From IMG/VR virus record IMGVR_UViG_3300036832_000904, positions 1-42,707 of that record: a stretch of 42,707 bases of DNA; one strand, written 5' to 3'. The DNA is from a virus. Below the pieces are notes generated by a model. That model saw only the letters and a list, made by a program, of their open reading frames with translations. It had not been told where the DNA came from and searched no databases. Both the position numbers and the translations under genes were made by a program. Positions 32,989 to 39,195 of the stretch are shown piece by piece (position 1 is the stretch's first letter; the number at the start of each line of letters is the position of its first letter).

Positions 32989-33033
32989 AAAAAAAAGAAG
33001 CCTCTAACCTCCAGGCACGGAGATTAAAGGCTT
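32989..33033 (-). terminator. Minus-strand terminator (antisense RNA end)
   Basis: A 15-bp stem, AAGCCTCTAACCTCC (32998-33012) with GGAGATTAAAGGCTT (33019-33033), loop of 6. In plus-strand RNA two positions are C-A mismatches. In minus-strand RNA the same positions are G-U wobbles, so all 15 pairs form, and eight U residues (32989-32996) follow. The structure is therefore built to end a minus-strand transcript, although no minus-strand gene is evident upstream of it. It lies 34 nt before the XRE gene start on the other strand. Confidence 0.7.
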
Positions 33034-33066
33034 AAACCCGGCTTTAGAAAACGGAGGCACTCTCAC

Positions 33067-33687
33067 ATGGGGACTACAAGTGTGGTGCAACACGCATCCT
33101 CGGCCAGTAGTGCAGCAATCCTGATTTTGAATGGCATGGCGAGCAAGTACGAAGGGCGAGCCACAGTAACGTGCGGAGTCTGCAGGCGAGCGCAGTTTAA
33201 CAAAGGCCAGGACCACTGCATCGCCTGCCATGCAAAATTTTTGATTGCCTTAGAACCCCTCAGCGACTGGGATGCAAAAAAACGCGACCAGGCACAGATC
33301 GAGATGAACACGGGCGAGAGAATATGCGTCAGGCTTCGAGATCTGCGGCGCCTGCTGGGGATCAGCCAGCCGGAACTGGCCGAGGCCTCCGACTGTGTGC
33401 GAACCCACATTTCGAAGTACGAAAATGGGCGGATCATTCCCACGATTGCTTCTCTTTCCCGACTGGCCGGCGCGATGAATATCACAATGGCCGAACTGCT
33501 GGATGAATCTCTCTTTGCGGAACAGCTGGCCCTTATTTCGCTGCTTAGATCTCCGGGGGATGGAGAACTAATGCGTGCTCTTCTGCTGTCCCTGCCGAGA
33601 TTAGGGAAGCATAGCAGAGCGTTTCTGCTGAATGCAGCAGGTTTTATCAAATCGTCGCCATCGCCCTTAGTTCCTCCCCCGGTCTAA
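33067..33687 (+). CDS. XRE-family regulator with N-terminal Zn ribbon
   Basis: 206 aa. Residues 36-54 (CGVC ... CIAC) give two CxxC-type knuckles of a zinc ribbon. Residues about 84-146 are an XRE helix-turn-helix (RLRDLRRLLGISQPELAEAS, VRTHISKYENGRIIPTIASL). The C-terminal ~55 residues are helical (FAEQLALISLL, RALLLSLPRLGKHSR). XRE proteins with this Cys-ribbon plus HTH layout are, as I recall, common in Acidobacteria. It probably controls phage gene expression, perhaps the maintenance versus growth decision. Regulation: an antisense terminator lies just upstream and hairpins lie at its 3' end. Confidence 0.8.
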   Translation: MGTTSVVQHASSASSAAILILNGMASKYEGRATVTCGVCRRAQFNKGQDHCIACHAKFLIALEPLSDWDAKKRDQAQIEMNTGERICVRLRDLRRLLGISQPELAEASDCVRTHISKYENGRIIPTIASLSRLAGAMNITMAELLDESLFAEQLALISLLRSPGDGELMRALLLSLPRLGKHSRAFLLNAAGFIKSSPSPLVPPPV

Positions 33688-33727
33688 GGGGCGATGCGGG
33701 CATCCGACATTTAGAAACGGATCCCGC
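33664..33727. other. Paired hairpins at 3' end of XRE gene
   Basis: CCCTTAG (33664-33670) pairs with CTAAGGG (33684-33690), spanning the stop codon. GCGGG and ATCCG (33696-33706) pair with CGGAT and CCCGC (33718-33727). There is no clear T-tract, so these look like attenuator or stability elements rather than strong terminators. The rest of the 149-nt gap up to the next gene contains the promoter described separately. Confidence 0.4.
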
Positions 33728-33794
33728 GCTGGGAATTTCAGGCCAGCTGACAGGCGGCGCGCCGGCCACTTTTCCCCCAAAAATAAAGATGACG

Positions 33795-33824
33795 TTGACA
33801 GTGATGCCATTTTGACGCTATGTT
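33795..33824 (+). promoter_or_regulatory. Promoter with triple TTGAC
   Basis: TTGACA (33795-33800) and TATGTT (33819-33824) are spaced 18 bp, a fair sigma-70-type promoter for the ATPase gene cluster. TTGAC occurs three times within 33795-33828 (TTGACAGTG, TTGACGCTA, TTGACACCG), which may be repeated binding sites or overlapping promoters. The message would start within about 6 nt of ATG 33837. Confidence 0.45.
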
Positions 33825-33836
33825 GACACCGGAAGG

Positions 33837-34049
33837 ATGGGTGTCATCTTGAGCCAGGCACGGCTGTCAACCACAACCAAGCAGTACGTTTTCGCAACTA
33901 TCTTGAACCCACGGCATAACATTTCGATCAGGCGAACGGCGCGCGAGATCCGCAGGGAAATTATCGCGTGGATTGTGGCGGCCGGCTGCCTGGTGCTGAT
34001 GGCTTACGTTATCGCGTACACCGCGATCGCGGCCATGAAACGGAACTAA
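33837..34049 (+). CDS. Small single-pass membrane protein
   Basis: 70 aa. A basic N-terminus (RHNISIRRTAREIRREI) is followed by one hydrophobic helix (AWIVAAGCLVLMAYVIAYTA, residues about 44-63) and a short basic tail. The ATG has GGAAGG abutting it, too close for a normal RBS, so initiation may be leaderless or start at TTG 33849. Role unknown. It could anchor a complex at the membrane with the next gene product. Confidence 0.5.
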   Translation: MGVILSQARLSTTTKQYVFATILNPRHNISIRRTAREIRREIIAWIVAAGCLVLMAYVIAYTAIAAMKRN

Positions 34050-34073
34050 AGGGAAAGGAAAGAGGGGACAAAC

Positions 34074-35675
34074 ATGTGGGATCTATTCGAATTTAGCGCC
34101 GAGAACTTCATGCATCTGCGCTACGTGGAACTAAAAAACATAGGCCGGATGAACATTTTCACCGGCAAGAACGGCCAGGGGAAAACATCAGCCGTAAACG
34201 CCCTGGCGTATGCTCTGGGCGGCAAACCCTGGAGCCCCGAAGAGCCGACCCGCAAGGGGGCGAAGGGCCACAAAGTTCACCTGGGGCTGCGCAACGGTGA
34301 GCGCGGCACATACTACCTGGAGCGCACCCAGAACGGCCTGAAGATCGAGCCGGCGCCGGGCTGCAAGGCCTGGAACACTCCCCAGGCCATGCTGAATGAC
34401 ATTTTCGATGAATTCGCGCTGGATCCGATTGAATTCATCCGGCTGGGCAAGAACGCGGAGGGCAGACGAGAGCAGGTTAAAATCCTGCGCAACGCCATCA
34501 CGCTGAGTGTCGATCTCGAAAAACTGGACGCGGAAACTGACGTTGACTTTAAGAAGCGCCGCGAGATTAACCGCGAGGTCGAGCGGCTGAAAGCGGAGAT
34601 CGCGTCAGTCACCGTGCAGCCGGGCCTGCCAAATGACCCGATAGATATAGGGGCGATTCAGGCGAGGATCCAAGAAGCCAACCAGCACAACCAGGGGGTT
34701 ATCCGGCTGATCGAGGAACGCCAGCGGCTGAGCGAAGTCCTGGCCGCGGCCGAGGCGGCCCAGGCGCGGAATGGGTTGCTGATCGAGCACCAGCACACCA
34801 CCATCGAGAGGCTAACGGCCGATCTCGAACAACTGAAGCCCGGCCTGAGCCTGGCCGCGGCGATCCGCGACGAGCTGGAGGATCTGAAAGACCAGGCCGG
34901 GCGCCTTCCAGAACTAAAAGGCTTAGCTTCCCGGCTGCGCGACGTGATAGCCGAGGCGCGGGCGCGCGCTCTGGCCTACATTCCCGAAGCCGGCCAGGCG
35001 CAGAACGCAGCCGCGCTGGATCTCGACCAGGCGCGCAAGACGCTGCAGGCGGCCGAGAACCAAACCGCGGCGCTGGCGCAGGCGGTTGCCGATGCGCGGC
35101 TGGCCCTGGAGGCGGCGGCTAAACCGGCGATGGTGGATGTGTCGGCACTGACCGAGGAACTGAACCAGGCCCAGCTGGTGAACCGGCAGATCGAGCGCCG
35201 CATCCGGGTGGAGGGGCTGGTAAAAGAGAGGGAAGCGCAGGAATCCGCGGCGGCCGCGCTGACCCGTGCGATGGACAGGCGCGCGGAGCAGAAGCGGACG
35301 GCGATCGCTGATGCGAAAATGCCCGTCGAGGGGCTGACGTTCAACGCCGAGGCCGGCAAAGAGGAAATCCTTTTTGAAGGTGTGCCGATCTCGCAGCTAG
35401 GCGAAGCGCAGCAACTAAAAATTACTATTTCCATAGCTCTGGCGCGCAAGCCGGGGCTGCGACTGATCAGGATCCCGCACGGCGAAGCACTGGACGAGGA
35501 CAGCCTGGCCGAGCTGGCTCAGATGGCCAAGGACATGAACTTTATTGTCTGGATGGCTCGCGTAGACTCCAGCGGGAAGCTGGGAATCTACCTGGAAGAT
35601 GGCGAAGTTAAGGCCATCAACGAGGAACCTAAAACGAAAGGAGACCTGCCTAGCGAAAAAACACTGAAAAACTGA
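34074..35675 (+). CDS. SbcC/RecF-like ATPase
   Basis: 533 aa, RBS GAGGGGAC before ATG 34074. Walker A FTGKNGQGKTSAVNAL is at residues 29-44. Residues about 150-400 are long coiled coils (KRREINREVERLKAEI, QARIQEANQHNQGVIRLIEE, and a long Ala/Leu-rich stretch). The C-terminal ATPase half has GVPISQLGEAQQLKITISIALARK (signature-like), LRLIRIPHGEALDEDS (degenerate Walker B), and LGIYLEDGEV. This is the family of phage Rad50/SbcC-type ATPases that work in DNA end processing or recombination, usually with a nuclease. No partner nuclease is evident next to it, so it may use a host nuclease. A terminator follows at 35691. Confidence 0.75.
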   Translation: MWDLFEFSAENFMHLRYVELKNIGRMNIFTGKNGQGKTSAVNALAYALGGKPWSPEEPTRKGAKGHKVHLGLRNGERGTYYLERTQNGLKIEPAPGCKAWNTPQAMLNDIFDEFALDPIEFIRLGKNAEGRREQVKILRNAITLSVDLEKLDAETDVDFKKRREINREVERLKAEIASVTVQPGLPNDPIDIGAIQARIQEANQHNQGVIRLIEERQRLSEVLAAAEAAQARNGLLIEHQHTTIERLTADLEQLKPGLSLAAAIRDELEDLKDQAGRLPELKGLASRLRDVIAEARARALAYIPEAGQAQNAAALDLDQARKTLQAAENQTAALAQAVADARLALEAAAKPAMVDVSALTEELNQAQLVNRQIERRIRVEGLVKEREAQESAAAALTRAMDRRAEQKRTAIADAKMPVEGLTFNAEAGKEEILFEGVPISQLGEAQQLKITISIALARKPGLRLIRIPHGEALDEDSLAELAQMAKDMNFIVWMARVDSSGKLGIYLEDGEVKAINEEPKTKGDLPSEKTLKN

Positions 35676-35690
35676 TGTTGAGCAATCACT

Positions 35691-35726
35691 GGCCGCCCTC
35701 ACCAACAAGGGGCGGCCTTTGATTTT
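35691..35726 (+). terminator. Rho-independent terminator
   Basis: GGCCGCCC (35691-35698) pairs perfectly with GGGCGGCC (35710-35717), loop of 11, followed by TTTGATTTTC. It lies just after the SbcC-like gene. Confidence 0.75.
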
Positions 35727-35761
35727 CGATTTCTAAAACGGAACTAAAAAAGGGGAGCAAG

Positions 35762-36025
35762 GTGGCAGAAACGTGGCCGGATCCAATCGTGAAAAGCGAA
35801 CACGTCGCCCAGGCAATAGATTGGGTGAGACACCGAACCAGGGACCGAATCAGGCTGCTGGTGGCGGTGGGGGCGAACAGCATAGCGGTGGCCAAACCGC
35901 GGGACGTGGATGCGGAGGATGCGATCAGCTTCCTGGCCGATCTGCAGGAGGACATAGCGCGGGCAATCAGAGAAATGCAGCAAAAAAGGCTAACTCATAT
36001 CTCGATCCGATTACCGGACAGGTGA
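35762..36025 (+). CDS. Small hypothetical protein
   Basis: 87 aa from GTG 35762 with RBS AGGGGAGCAAGG. Mixed alpha/beta with WVRHRTRDRIRLLVAVG and DAISFLADLQEDIARAIREMQ. No family is recognised. It stops in a GTGA overlap with the next gene. A run of six A (35982-35987) near its end could allow a -1 frameshift into that gene. Confidence 0.45.
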   Translation: MAETWPDPIVKSEHVAQAIDWVRHRTRDRIRLLVAVGANSIAVAKPRDVDAEDAISFLADLQEDIARAIREMQQKRLTHISIRLPDR

Positions 36026-36246
36026 AGCACGTCAAGCCCGGCGCCGTGGCCCAGGCTCAGTTCCGCGCCGGCCGGATCGCCAAGGATCGGAAGCTGGACC
36101 GGCTGACGGCCGCGCGGCGGTTCGGGAAGTCAAGCGAGAAAATCATCTACTGCCCCAGCTGCAGCGCGCCGGTGGTGGACAGTGGGCCTGGCCGCCTGGC
36201 CCACGCGACCAGGCAGGCGCGCTGCAGGGAGGCGATGGGACTATGA
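36022..36246 (+). CDS. Small Zn-finger protein
   Basis: 74 aa from GTG 36022, taken because GTGA overlap is the habit in this genome. The N-terminal half is basic (KPGAVAQAQFRAGRIAKDRK). The C-terminal half has YCPSCSAPVVDS and, further on, H and C (RLAHATRQARCREAMG), a possible C2HC zinc site. No good RBS is seen, and translation may depend on the upstream gene or a frameshift. It ends with ATGA to a weak ORF. Role unknown. Confidence 0.45.
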   Translation: MKHVKPGAVAQAQFRAGRIAKDRKLDRLTAARRFGKSSEKIIYCPSCSAPVVDSGPGRLAHATRQARCREAMGL

Positions 36247-36473
36247 CCGCGAAAGGCGATTCTAAGGCCTCGCCAGCCCCCCCAGGAGCCCGCAGGACGC
36301 GCCGGGAGGCTTGGGAGCTGGTGAGGGACGCAAGAAAGCCCGCCAGGCCGCCTGGCGGGCTTTTCTATGCCGTTTTTGGGTTCAGTTGGGCGCGCGCCAA
36401 GCCAACACGCCTGCGGGTGGCGCACTCGCAGGTGCAGGGTATACCAGGCTGGCCATGCTTGCGGGCGTGGTGA
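36243..36473 (+). CDS. Doubtful ORF over the convergent terminator
   Basis: 76 aa, ATGA-coupled to the gene before, but it reads through the terminator stem at 36337-36361 and the opposite strand carries a better gene. Only the N-terminal ~30 residues (basic, Pro/Arg-rich) lie before the stem. It may be a very short basic peptide or nothing. Confidence 0.2.
   Translation: MTAKGDSKASPAPPGARRTRREAWELVRDARKPARPPGGLFYAVFGFSWARAKPTRLRVAHSQVQGIPGWPCLRAW
36337..36366. terminator. Shared convergent terminator
   Basis: AGCCCGCCAGG (36337-36347) and CCTGGCGGGCT (36351-36361) form a perfect 11-bp stem with a 3-nt loop. AA before and TT after extend it, and T-tracts occur on both strands (TTTCT one way, TTTCTT the other). 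It ends the long rightward unit and the leftward parA unit, whose last gene stops at 36365. Confidence 0.85.
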
Positions 36474-36697
36474 TCGCAACATTCAGTGTGAGCATTTTTC
36501 TTGCAGCGGGAACAGGGATTTACTCCCAGCTGGAAACGGGTTACGGGCGGCCTGAAGTTGTCCAGCCGTAGCGGCTGGCGGGCGTAGTGCCACGTATTGA
36601 GATACCCTCGTGGCGGGTCTTTGCGGCACATCTCGCCCGGTCCCGCGCCGCAGGTGGGGCAGTCTTGAGCCAGCACTGCTCTGAGAAGGGCATTCAT
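36365..36697 (-). CDS. Cys-rich zinc-binding protein
   Basis: 110 aa. Two knuckle groups are visible: CPTCGAGPGEMCR near residue 13, and CSRCKKNAHTECCDHHARKH with CTCEC further on. The first matches the CxxCxxxxGxxC finger found in many phage and plasmid proteins. It starts with an ATGA overlap to the RHH gene and ends at the convergent terminator, so it is the last gene of the par unit. It may bind DNA or modify the partition complex; this is inference. Confidence 0.55.
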   Translation of the reverse strand: MNALLRAVLAQDCPTCGAGPGEMCRKDPPRGYLNTWHYARQPLRLDNFRPPVTRFQLGVNPCSRCKKNAHTECCDHHARKHGQPGIPCTCECATRRRVGLARAQLNPKTA

Positions 36698-36918
36698 CTG
36701 GCACCCAGCGCCATCAGGCGCTCAGCTACAGAGTTAACCACGAAGGCGGTTCGGCTCAGGCCCATTTCAGCGGCCTTGAGATCGAGGCGCATCAGCAAAT
36801 CCTGGTCGAAGCTGATCAGGACCGGGCGAAGGGTTCGGGCTTTCCCGGCGCTGCCGTTGCGAACGAATTTAGTTTCGGCGGCGCCGGGGGCGGGCTTCTT
36901 AGGCTTTTTCGAGATCAT
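36694..36918 (-). CDS. RHH protein, probable ParB/ParG-like partner of ParA
   Basis: 74 aa. A basic disordered N-terminus (KKPKKPAPGAAETK) precedes a ribbon-helix-helix domain: strand RPVLISFDQDLLMRLDLKAAEMGLS (split in strand and helix), then RTAFVVNSVAERLMALG. This layout, flexible basic tail plus RHH dimer, is that of ParG/omega-type centromere-binding proteins. It overlaps the end of the ParA gene (36899-36918), the usual order of type Ib partition cassettes. It should bind an operator/centromere near the parA promoter (37586-37630). Confidence 0.7.
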   Translation of the reverse strand: MISKKPKKPAPGAAETKFVRNGSAGKARTLRPVLISFDQDLLMRLDLKAAEMGLSRTAFVVNSVAERLMALGAR

Positions 36919-37585
36919 GCTTTTTGTCCTTTTTGAAAAGTGAGTTGAACAGTTGAGAGAATTCCGAACGGGCAGCCTCGCCCGCGGCGTCTGCGGTTTC
37001 GAGGATGCCCAGGCCCTTGGCAGCGGCGTTCGAATAGCTCTTCCAGCGGCGCAAACTAAACGGGCTTACTTCGATGCCCTCCACGCTGGCCAGGTATTCC
37101 CCGGCCTGGATGTTGTCCTGGCCGCGGTGATCGGCGGCATTGATAACCGCGACGGCGCGCAGGCCGGTGTTTAGTTCGCGCGCTTCGCGCACCAGGTCTG
37201 CGGTTTGTTCGACACCCCACAAATCGAAGCTTCGCGGCGGCGACGGAATTAAAACTAAGTCCGACACCGTGAGAGCGGCGCGGAGCGAACCGGAATCCCG
37301 CCCGCCCACGTCGATAACGATGTGGCTATACTTGGCCGCCAGCTGCGATCTAACCTGGGTTCGGATCGAGGCGCCGTACAAGGCGATGGCGGCGAAGTCG
37401 ATCTCACCGCCGCGGCGCTCGGCGCGGAGCTGGATGAACGATAGCGCCGTGGCCTGCTGGTCGCCGTCGATCAGAAGCACCTGGCGATCGCGTTCCCGGC
37501 GACTCATGCTGAGAGCGATACAGAGATTAAGGGACAGGGTAGTTTTACCCACCCCGCCCTTCACGTTTGCACAACTGACGATCAT
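36899..37585 (-). CDS. parA: ParA-family partition ATPase
   Basis: 228 aa, small type Ib-like ParA. Deviant Walker A KGGVGKTTLSLN (residues 9-20, signature Lys9 and Lys14), A' motif VLLIDGDQQAT (about 37-47) and B-type motif YSHIVIDVGGRD (about 85-96). It lacks the N-terminal HTH of long ParA proteins. Such ATPases drive movement of plasmid copies over the nucleoid. It starts at ATG 37585 with GGGGGACAAC upstream. The next gene is an RHH partner. Its presence in a phage genome without integrase indicates maintenance as a low-copy plasmid in the lysogenic state. Confidence 0.88.
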   Translation of the reverse strand: MIVSCANVKGGVGKTTLSLNLCIALSMSRRERDRQVLLIDGDQQATALSFIQLRAERRGGEIDFAAIALYGASIRTQVRSQLAAKYSHIVIDVGGRDSGSLRAALTVSDLVLIPSPPRSFDLWGVEQTADLVREARELNTGLRAVAVINAADHRGQDNIQAGEYLASVEGIEVSPFSLRRWKSYSNAAAKGLGILETADAAGEAARSEFSQLFNSLFKKDKKHDLEKA

Positions 37586-37625
37586 TGTTGTCCCCCGATA
37601 TAGATTGTATATGGATTAGATATAA
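37586..37625 (-). promoter_or_regulatory. parA promoter / candidate centromere
   Basis: The 40 bp upstream of parA are AT-rich with overlapping words TATAGATT, TATATGGATT and AGATATA. These give an imperfect dyad (TATAGATT... and AGATATA) and TATATC- or TATAAT-like -10 boxes on the minus strand. Part of it (TATAGATTAGAT) is echoed at 178-189 in the origin region. RHH partition proteins bind such arrays. The exact promoter is not resolved. Confidence 0.4.
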
Positions 37626-37631
37626 GGATGC

Positions 37632-37665
37632 AAAAAAAGCCGCGCGAGATCCCGCACGGCTTTTT
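37632..37665 (-). terminator. Minus-strand terminator between small genes and parA
   Basis: AAAAAGCCG (37634-37642) with CGGCTTTTT (37657-37665); the stem extends inward to 13 bp. One inner pair is C-A on plus RNA and G-U on minus RNA, and seven U residues follow on the minus strand. It ends the leftward transcript of the small genes before parA, so parA has its own promoter. Confidence 0.8.
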
Positions 37666-37679
37666 CAGCAAAGGTTTTT

Positions 37680-37868
37680 TTAGCTTCGAACGCCGATGAT
37701 GTTCCCCGCGGCATCGCGAACGATCACAGGTTTAGTCTTCTCTCGTTCGGGCTTGGGTTTGGGCTGAAACCGGCTCGATTCAGGTTCGAGCCGGCACTGA
37801 ATTTCGGGATCGTGGTCATAGTCGCACCAGATACAACCCGGCAGGATGCGCGCTTCGGTTGTTCGCAT
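37680..37868 (-). CDS. Small hypothetical protein with C-x-x-C site
   Basis: 62 aa from ATG 37868, which forms a TAATG overlap with the membrane mini-protein upstream. It has PGCIWCDYDHDPEIQC near the N-terminus (possible metal site), then a Lys/Pro-rich charged linker. The C-terminal VIVRDAAGNIIGVRS is the same kind of 'DxxGNxxGxR' tail seen in the gene at 38376. Last gene before a terminator. Function not recognised. Confidence 0.5.
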   Translation of the reverse strand: MRTTEARILPGCIWCDYDHDPEIQCRLEPESSRFQPKPKPEREKTKPVIVRDAAGNIIGVRS

Positions 37869-37969
37869 TAGCGCCCCCATCCCAGCAGCACCAGGACGAC
37901 GACGACGACGACGCACACCCAGTCAAACAGGCTGACTTCGATGCCGATGCGATACTCTTTATTTGCCAT
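37868..37969 (-). CDS. 33-aa single-pass membrane protein
   Basis: Starts at 37969 with RBS GGAGG 10 nt upstream. MANKEYRIGIEVSLFD is followed by a Val/Leu-rich helix (WVCVVVVVVLVLLGWG). Size and topology fit a tiny membrane regulator. The ATG lies inside the end of the upstream gene, and its stop overlaps the next ATG. Role unknown. Confidence 0.5.
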   Translation of the reverse strand: MANKEYRIGIEVSLFDWVCVVVVVVLVLLGWGR

Positions 37970-38129
37970 CGGCGGCCTCCTTCGTGGGCCGCGCGCAGAC
38001 GCACTCAGGATCGCCGCACACCCCGTTAATTGCCGGCGCGCCCGCGAGGCACACGTCAACGATTGCGGGCCGCTGAACTATGCCGTTTAAGATTTGGCGG
38101 AAAATCGGGTGGGTCTTATCGTTTGCCAT
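37959..38129 (-). CDS. Small Cys-containing hypothetical protein
   Basis: 56 aa from ATG 38129, RBS GGAGG. The first part HPIFRQILNGIVQRP is a helix. The rest has VCLAGAP, VCGDPECVC (three Cys) and ends EAADGK. It overlaps both neighbours. The 19-bp segment carrying its RBS and start is identical to the one at the next gene down (37962-37980). Similar small proteins occur on plasmids and phages. Function unknown. Confidence 0.5.
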   Translation of the reverse strand: MANDKTHPIFRQILNGIVQRPAIVDVCLAGAPAINGVCGDPECVCARPTKEAADGK

Positions 38130-38140
38130 CGGCGGCCTCC
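37962..38140. repeat. Duplicated 19-bp gene-end/gene-start segment
   Basis: TTTGCCATCGGCGGCCTCC is present at 37962-37980 and identically at 38122-38140. Each copy encodes the C-terminal EAADGK of one gene and the RBS and start codon of the next. This looks like a junction copied by recombination. Confidence 0.75.
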
Positions 38141-38379
38141 AGTTTTTCGACAGACGGGAGCCCGCGCTTGACCAGGAGGTCGCTTAGAGCTTCGCTCAAG
38201 AGACGGCTCAGAGTCTTTCCCTCTCGAATGGCTAGAATTTTTAGTTCTCTTTGCACTGAGGGCGTGAAATGCCCGGCGATCATGACGTGGCCAGCGCGGC
38301 CTGGCTGAATCGCTTTCCCGGTTGCGGTCACAGCCGCGGGCTTGCGCGCCGCGGCCGGATTAGTCTTCTTAGTTGTCAT
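38116..38379 (-). CDS. RHH-domain protein (antitoxin- or ParG-like)
   Basis: 87 aa from ATG 38379, in ATGA overlap with the gene upstream. A basic Ala/Lys/Thr-rich tail (residues 1-30) precedes GHVMIAGHFTPSVQRELKIL and REGKTLSRLLSEALSDLLVKRG, a ribbon-helix-helix with strand, turn and two helices. Proteins of this layout are plasmid antitoxins or segregation factors. No toxin partner is obvious next to it. It is the second RHH protein in this part of the genome. Confidence 0.65.
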   Translation of the reverse strand: MTTKKTNPAAARKPAAVTATGKAIQPGRAGHVMIAGHFTPSVQRELKILAIREGKTLSRLLSEALSDLLVKRGLPSVEKLEAADGKR

Positions 38380-38555
38380 TCGATCACCCACGATCCCACC
38401 CGATTTCCGTTAGCGTCGTAAATGCGTCCCGCGTCGTCCACCGCATCTTCGGGGCGGTTCGCAAAGTCTGCGAAAATTCTGCGGACGGCTGAAGATATGT
38501 CCGCATAAGTTAACATCGCTTCGTTTTCCAGTTCAATTTCCAACAGGAATTTCAT
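38376..38555 (-). CDS. Small plasmid/phage-type hypothetical protein
   Basis: 59 aa, RBS AAGGGGACAAC 5 nt before ATG 38555. Sequence begins MKFLLEIELENEAMLTYADI and ends DDAGRIYDANGNRVGSWVIE. Short proteins with this MKFxLxIxLxNxAMxT start and GNRVG end are found on actinobacterial and proteobacterial plasmids and phages (from memory). Role unknown. An operator-like AAGTATACTT lies 46 nt upstream. Confidence 0.6.
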   Translation of the reverse strand: MKFLLEIELENEAMLTYADISSAVRRIFADFANRPEDAVDDAGRIYDANGNRVGSWVIE

Positions 38556-38612
38556 GTTGTCCCCTTTTTTCCGTGTTCGTGTTTGAGTATACCACCATAA
38601 AAGTATACTTGT
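38556..38612 (-). promoter_or_regulatory. Internal promoter with AAGTATACTT palindrome
   Basis: The 57-nt gap holds the 10-bp palindrome AAGTATACTT (38601-38610) and a half-copy AGTATAC (38586-38592), so an inverted pair AGTATAC ... GTATACT. On the minus strand TATACT could also serve as a -10 box. The 12-mer AAGTATACTTGT is identical to that at 42381-42392 upstream of the AAA+ gene, suggesting one regulator controls both. Confidence 0.5.
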
Positions 38613-38987
38613 TTAGTATTCGTCAGGGAGCAGGATAGTGGTTCGGGACCTATCCCATTCGGTGATGATCCAAATTTTCGTGCGATCTGCCAGGTGATAC
38701 GCGCTTAAAATGCGGCTGCACTCTTCGGGATCCGGTTGAATCGCATCTTCGTTGGCCTGCCTGTCGTTGTCTGACAGGTCGCCCCAATCGCCAGATTCGT
38801 GGCGCTTGAGGTAGACGATCGGCGCGATTCCGTTAGCTTCGAGGGCTTCGAGGGCGCCGGGAGTGGCGCTGCACTGTCCGAGAATGAATCGTGGCAATTT
38901 TGGCATTTCGGTTTCCTCATTGATTACGTGAACGTTGTGGACGCCAAACACGACGCCGAGGGCTTCGATAAAGTCAAACTCTTCCAT
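38613..38987 (-). CDS. Widespread plasmid-borne conserved protein
   Basis: 124 aa, RBS AAAGGAAC. The core LPRFILGQCSATPGALEALE, then HESGDWGDLSDNDRQANEDA, and C-terminal RILSAYHLADRTKIWIITEWDRSRTTILLP match a small family found widely on conjugative plasmids and integrative elements. It is often mislabelled a type I restriction subunit. Its biochemical function is not established. Its N-terminal ~25 residues (EEFDFIEALGVVFGVHNVHV) are an extra piece; the family usually starts near residue 27. Its presence supports plasmid-like ancestry. Confidence 0.75.
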   Translation of the reverse strand: MEEFDFIEALGVVFGVHNVHVINEETEMPKLPRFILGQCSATPGALEALEANGIAPIVYLKRHESGDWGDLSDNDRQANEDAIQPDPEECSRILSAYHLADRTKIWIITEWDRSRTTILLPDEY

Positions 38988-39195
38988 TTCGGGGTTCCTT
39001 TCTTAAACGGTTTTTAGTTTCGGCAACCGCGGCGGCGGCGCGCAGCCAGGCCGCGGCTTGAGTTGTCCCGGTTCCGATATAGCTGGAGTGGGCCTCGCCG
39101 TTCCGATAGATTCGGAACTTGCCAGAGATGGCCCCCCGCACGCACACGGCTTGCGGGTAGGCTTGGCGCACATAGTTTTCGATGGCCGTGGTCAT
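38974..39195 (-). CDS. Small hypothetical protein
   Basis: 73 aa from 39195, coupled to the gene before by ATGA and overlapping the next by 14 nt. TAIENYVRQAYPQAVCVRG and KFRIYRNGEAHSSYIGTGTTQAAAWLRAAAA form a small alpha/beta fold. No family is recognised. Similar proteins are common in phage early regions. Confidence 0.5.
   Translation of the reverse strand: MTTAIENYVRQAYPQAVCVRGAISGKFRIYRNGEAHSSYIGTGTTQAAAWLRAAAAVAETKNRLRKEPRNGRV

Noticed and set aside
33063-33650. 195-aa minus-strand ORF opposite the XRE gene
   Set aside because: Ser/Arg-rich shadow of the XRE coding frame. The antisense terminator suggests RNA, not this protein.
34074-35675. Anti-phage defence ATPase (OLD- or Gabija-like)
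   Set aside because: Layout and C-terminus fit SbcC/RecF-type recombination ATPases of phages; no TOPRIM or partner helicase is seen.
38613-38987. Type I restriction subunit M
   Set aside because: The family is often so named in databases, but no methyltransferase motif is visible and the protein is only 124 aa.
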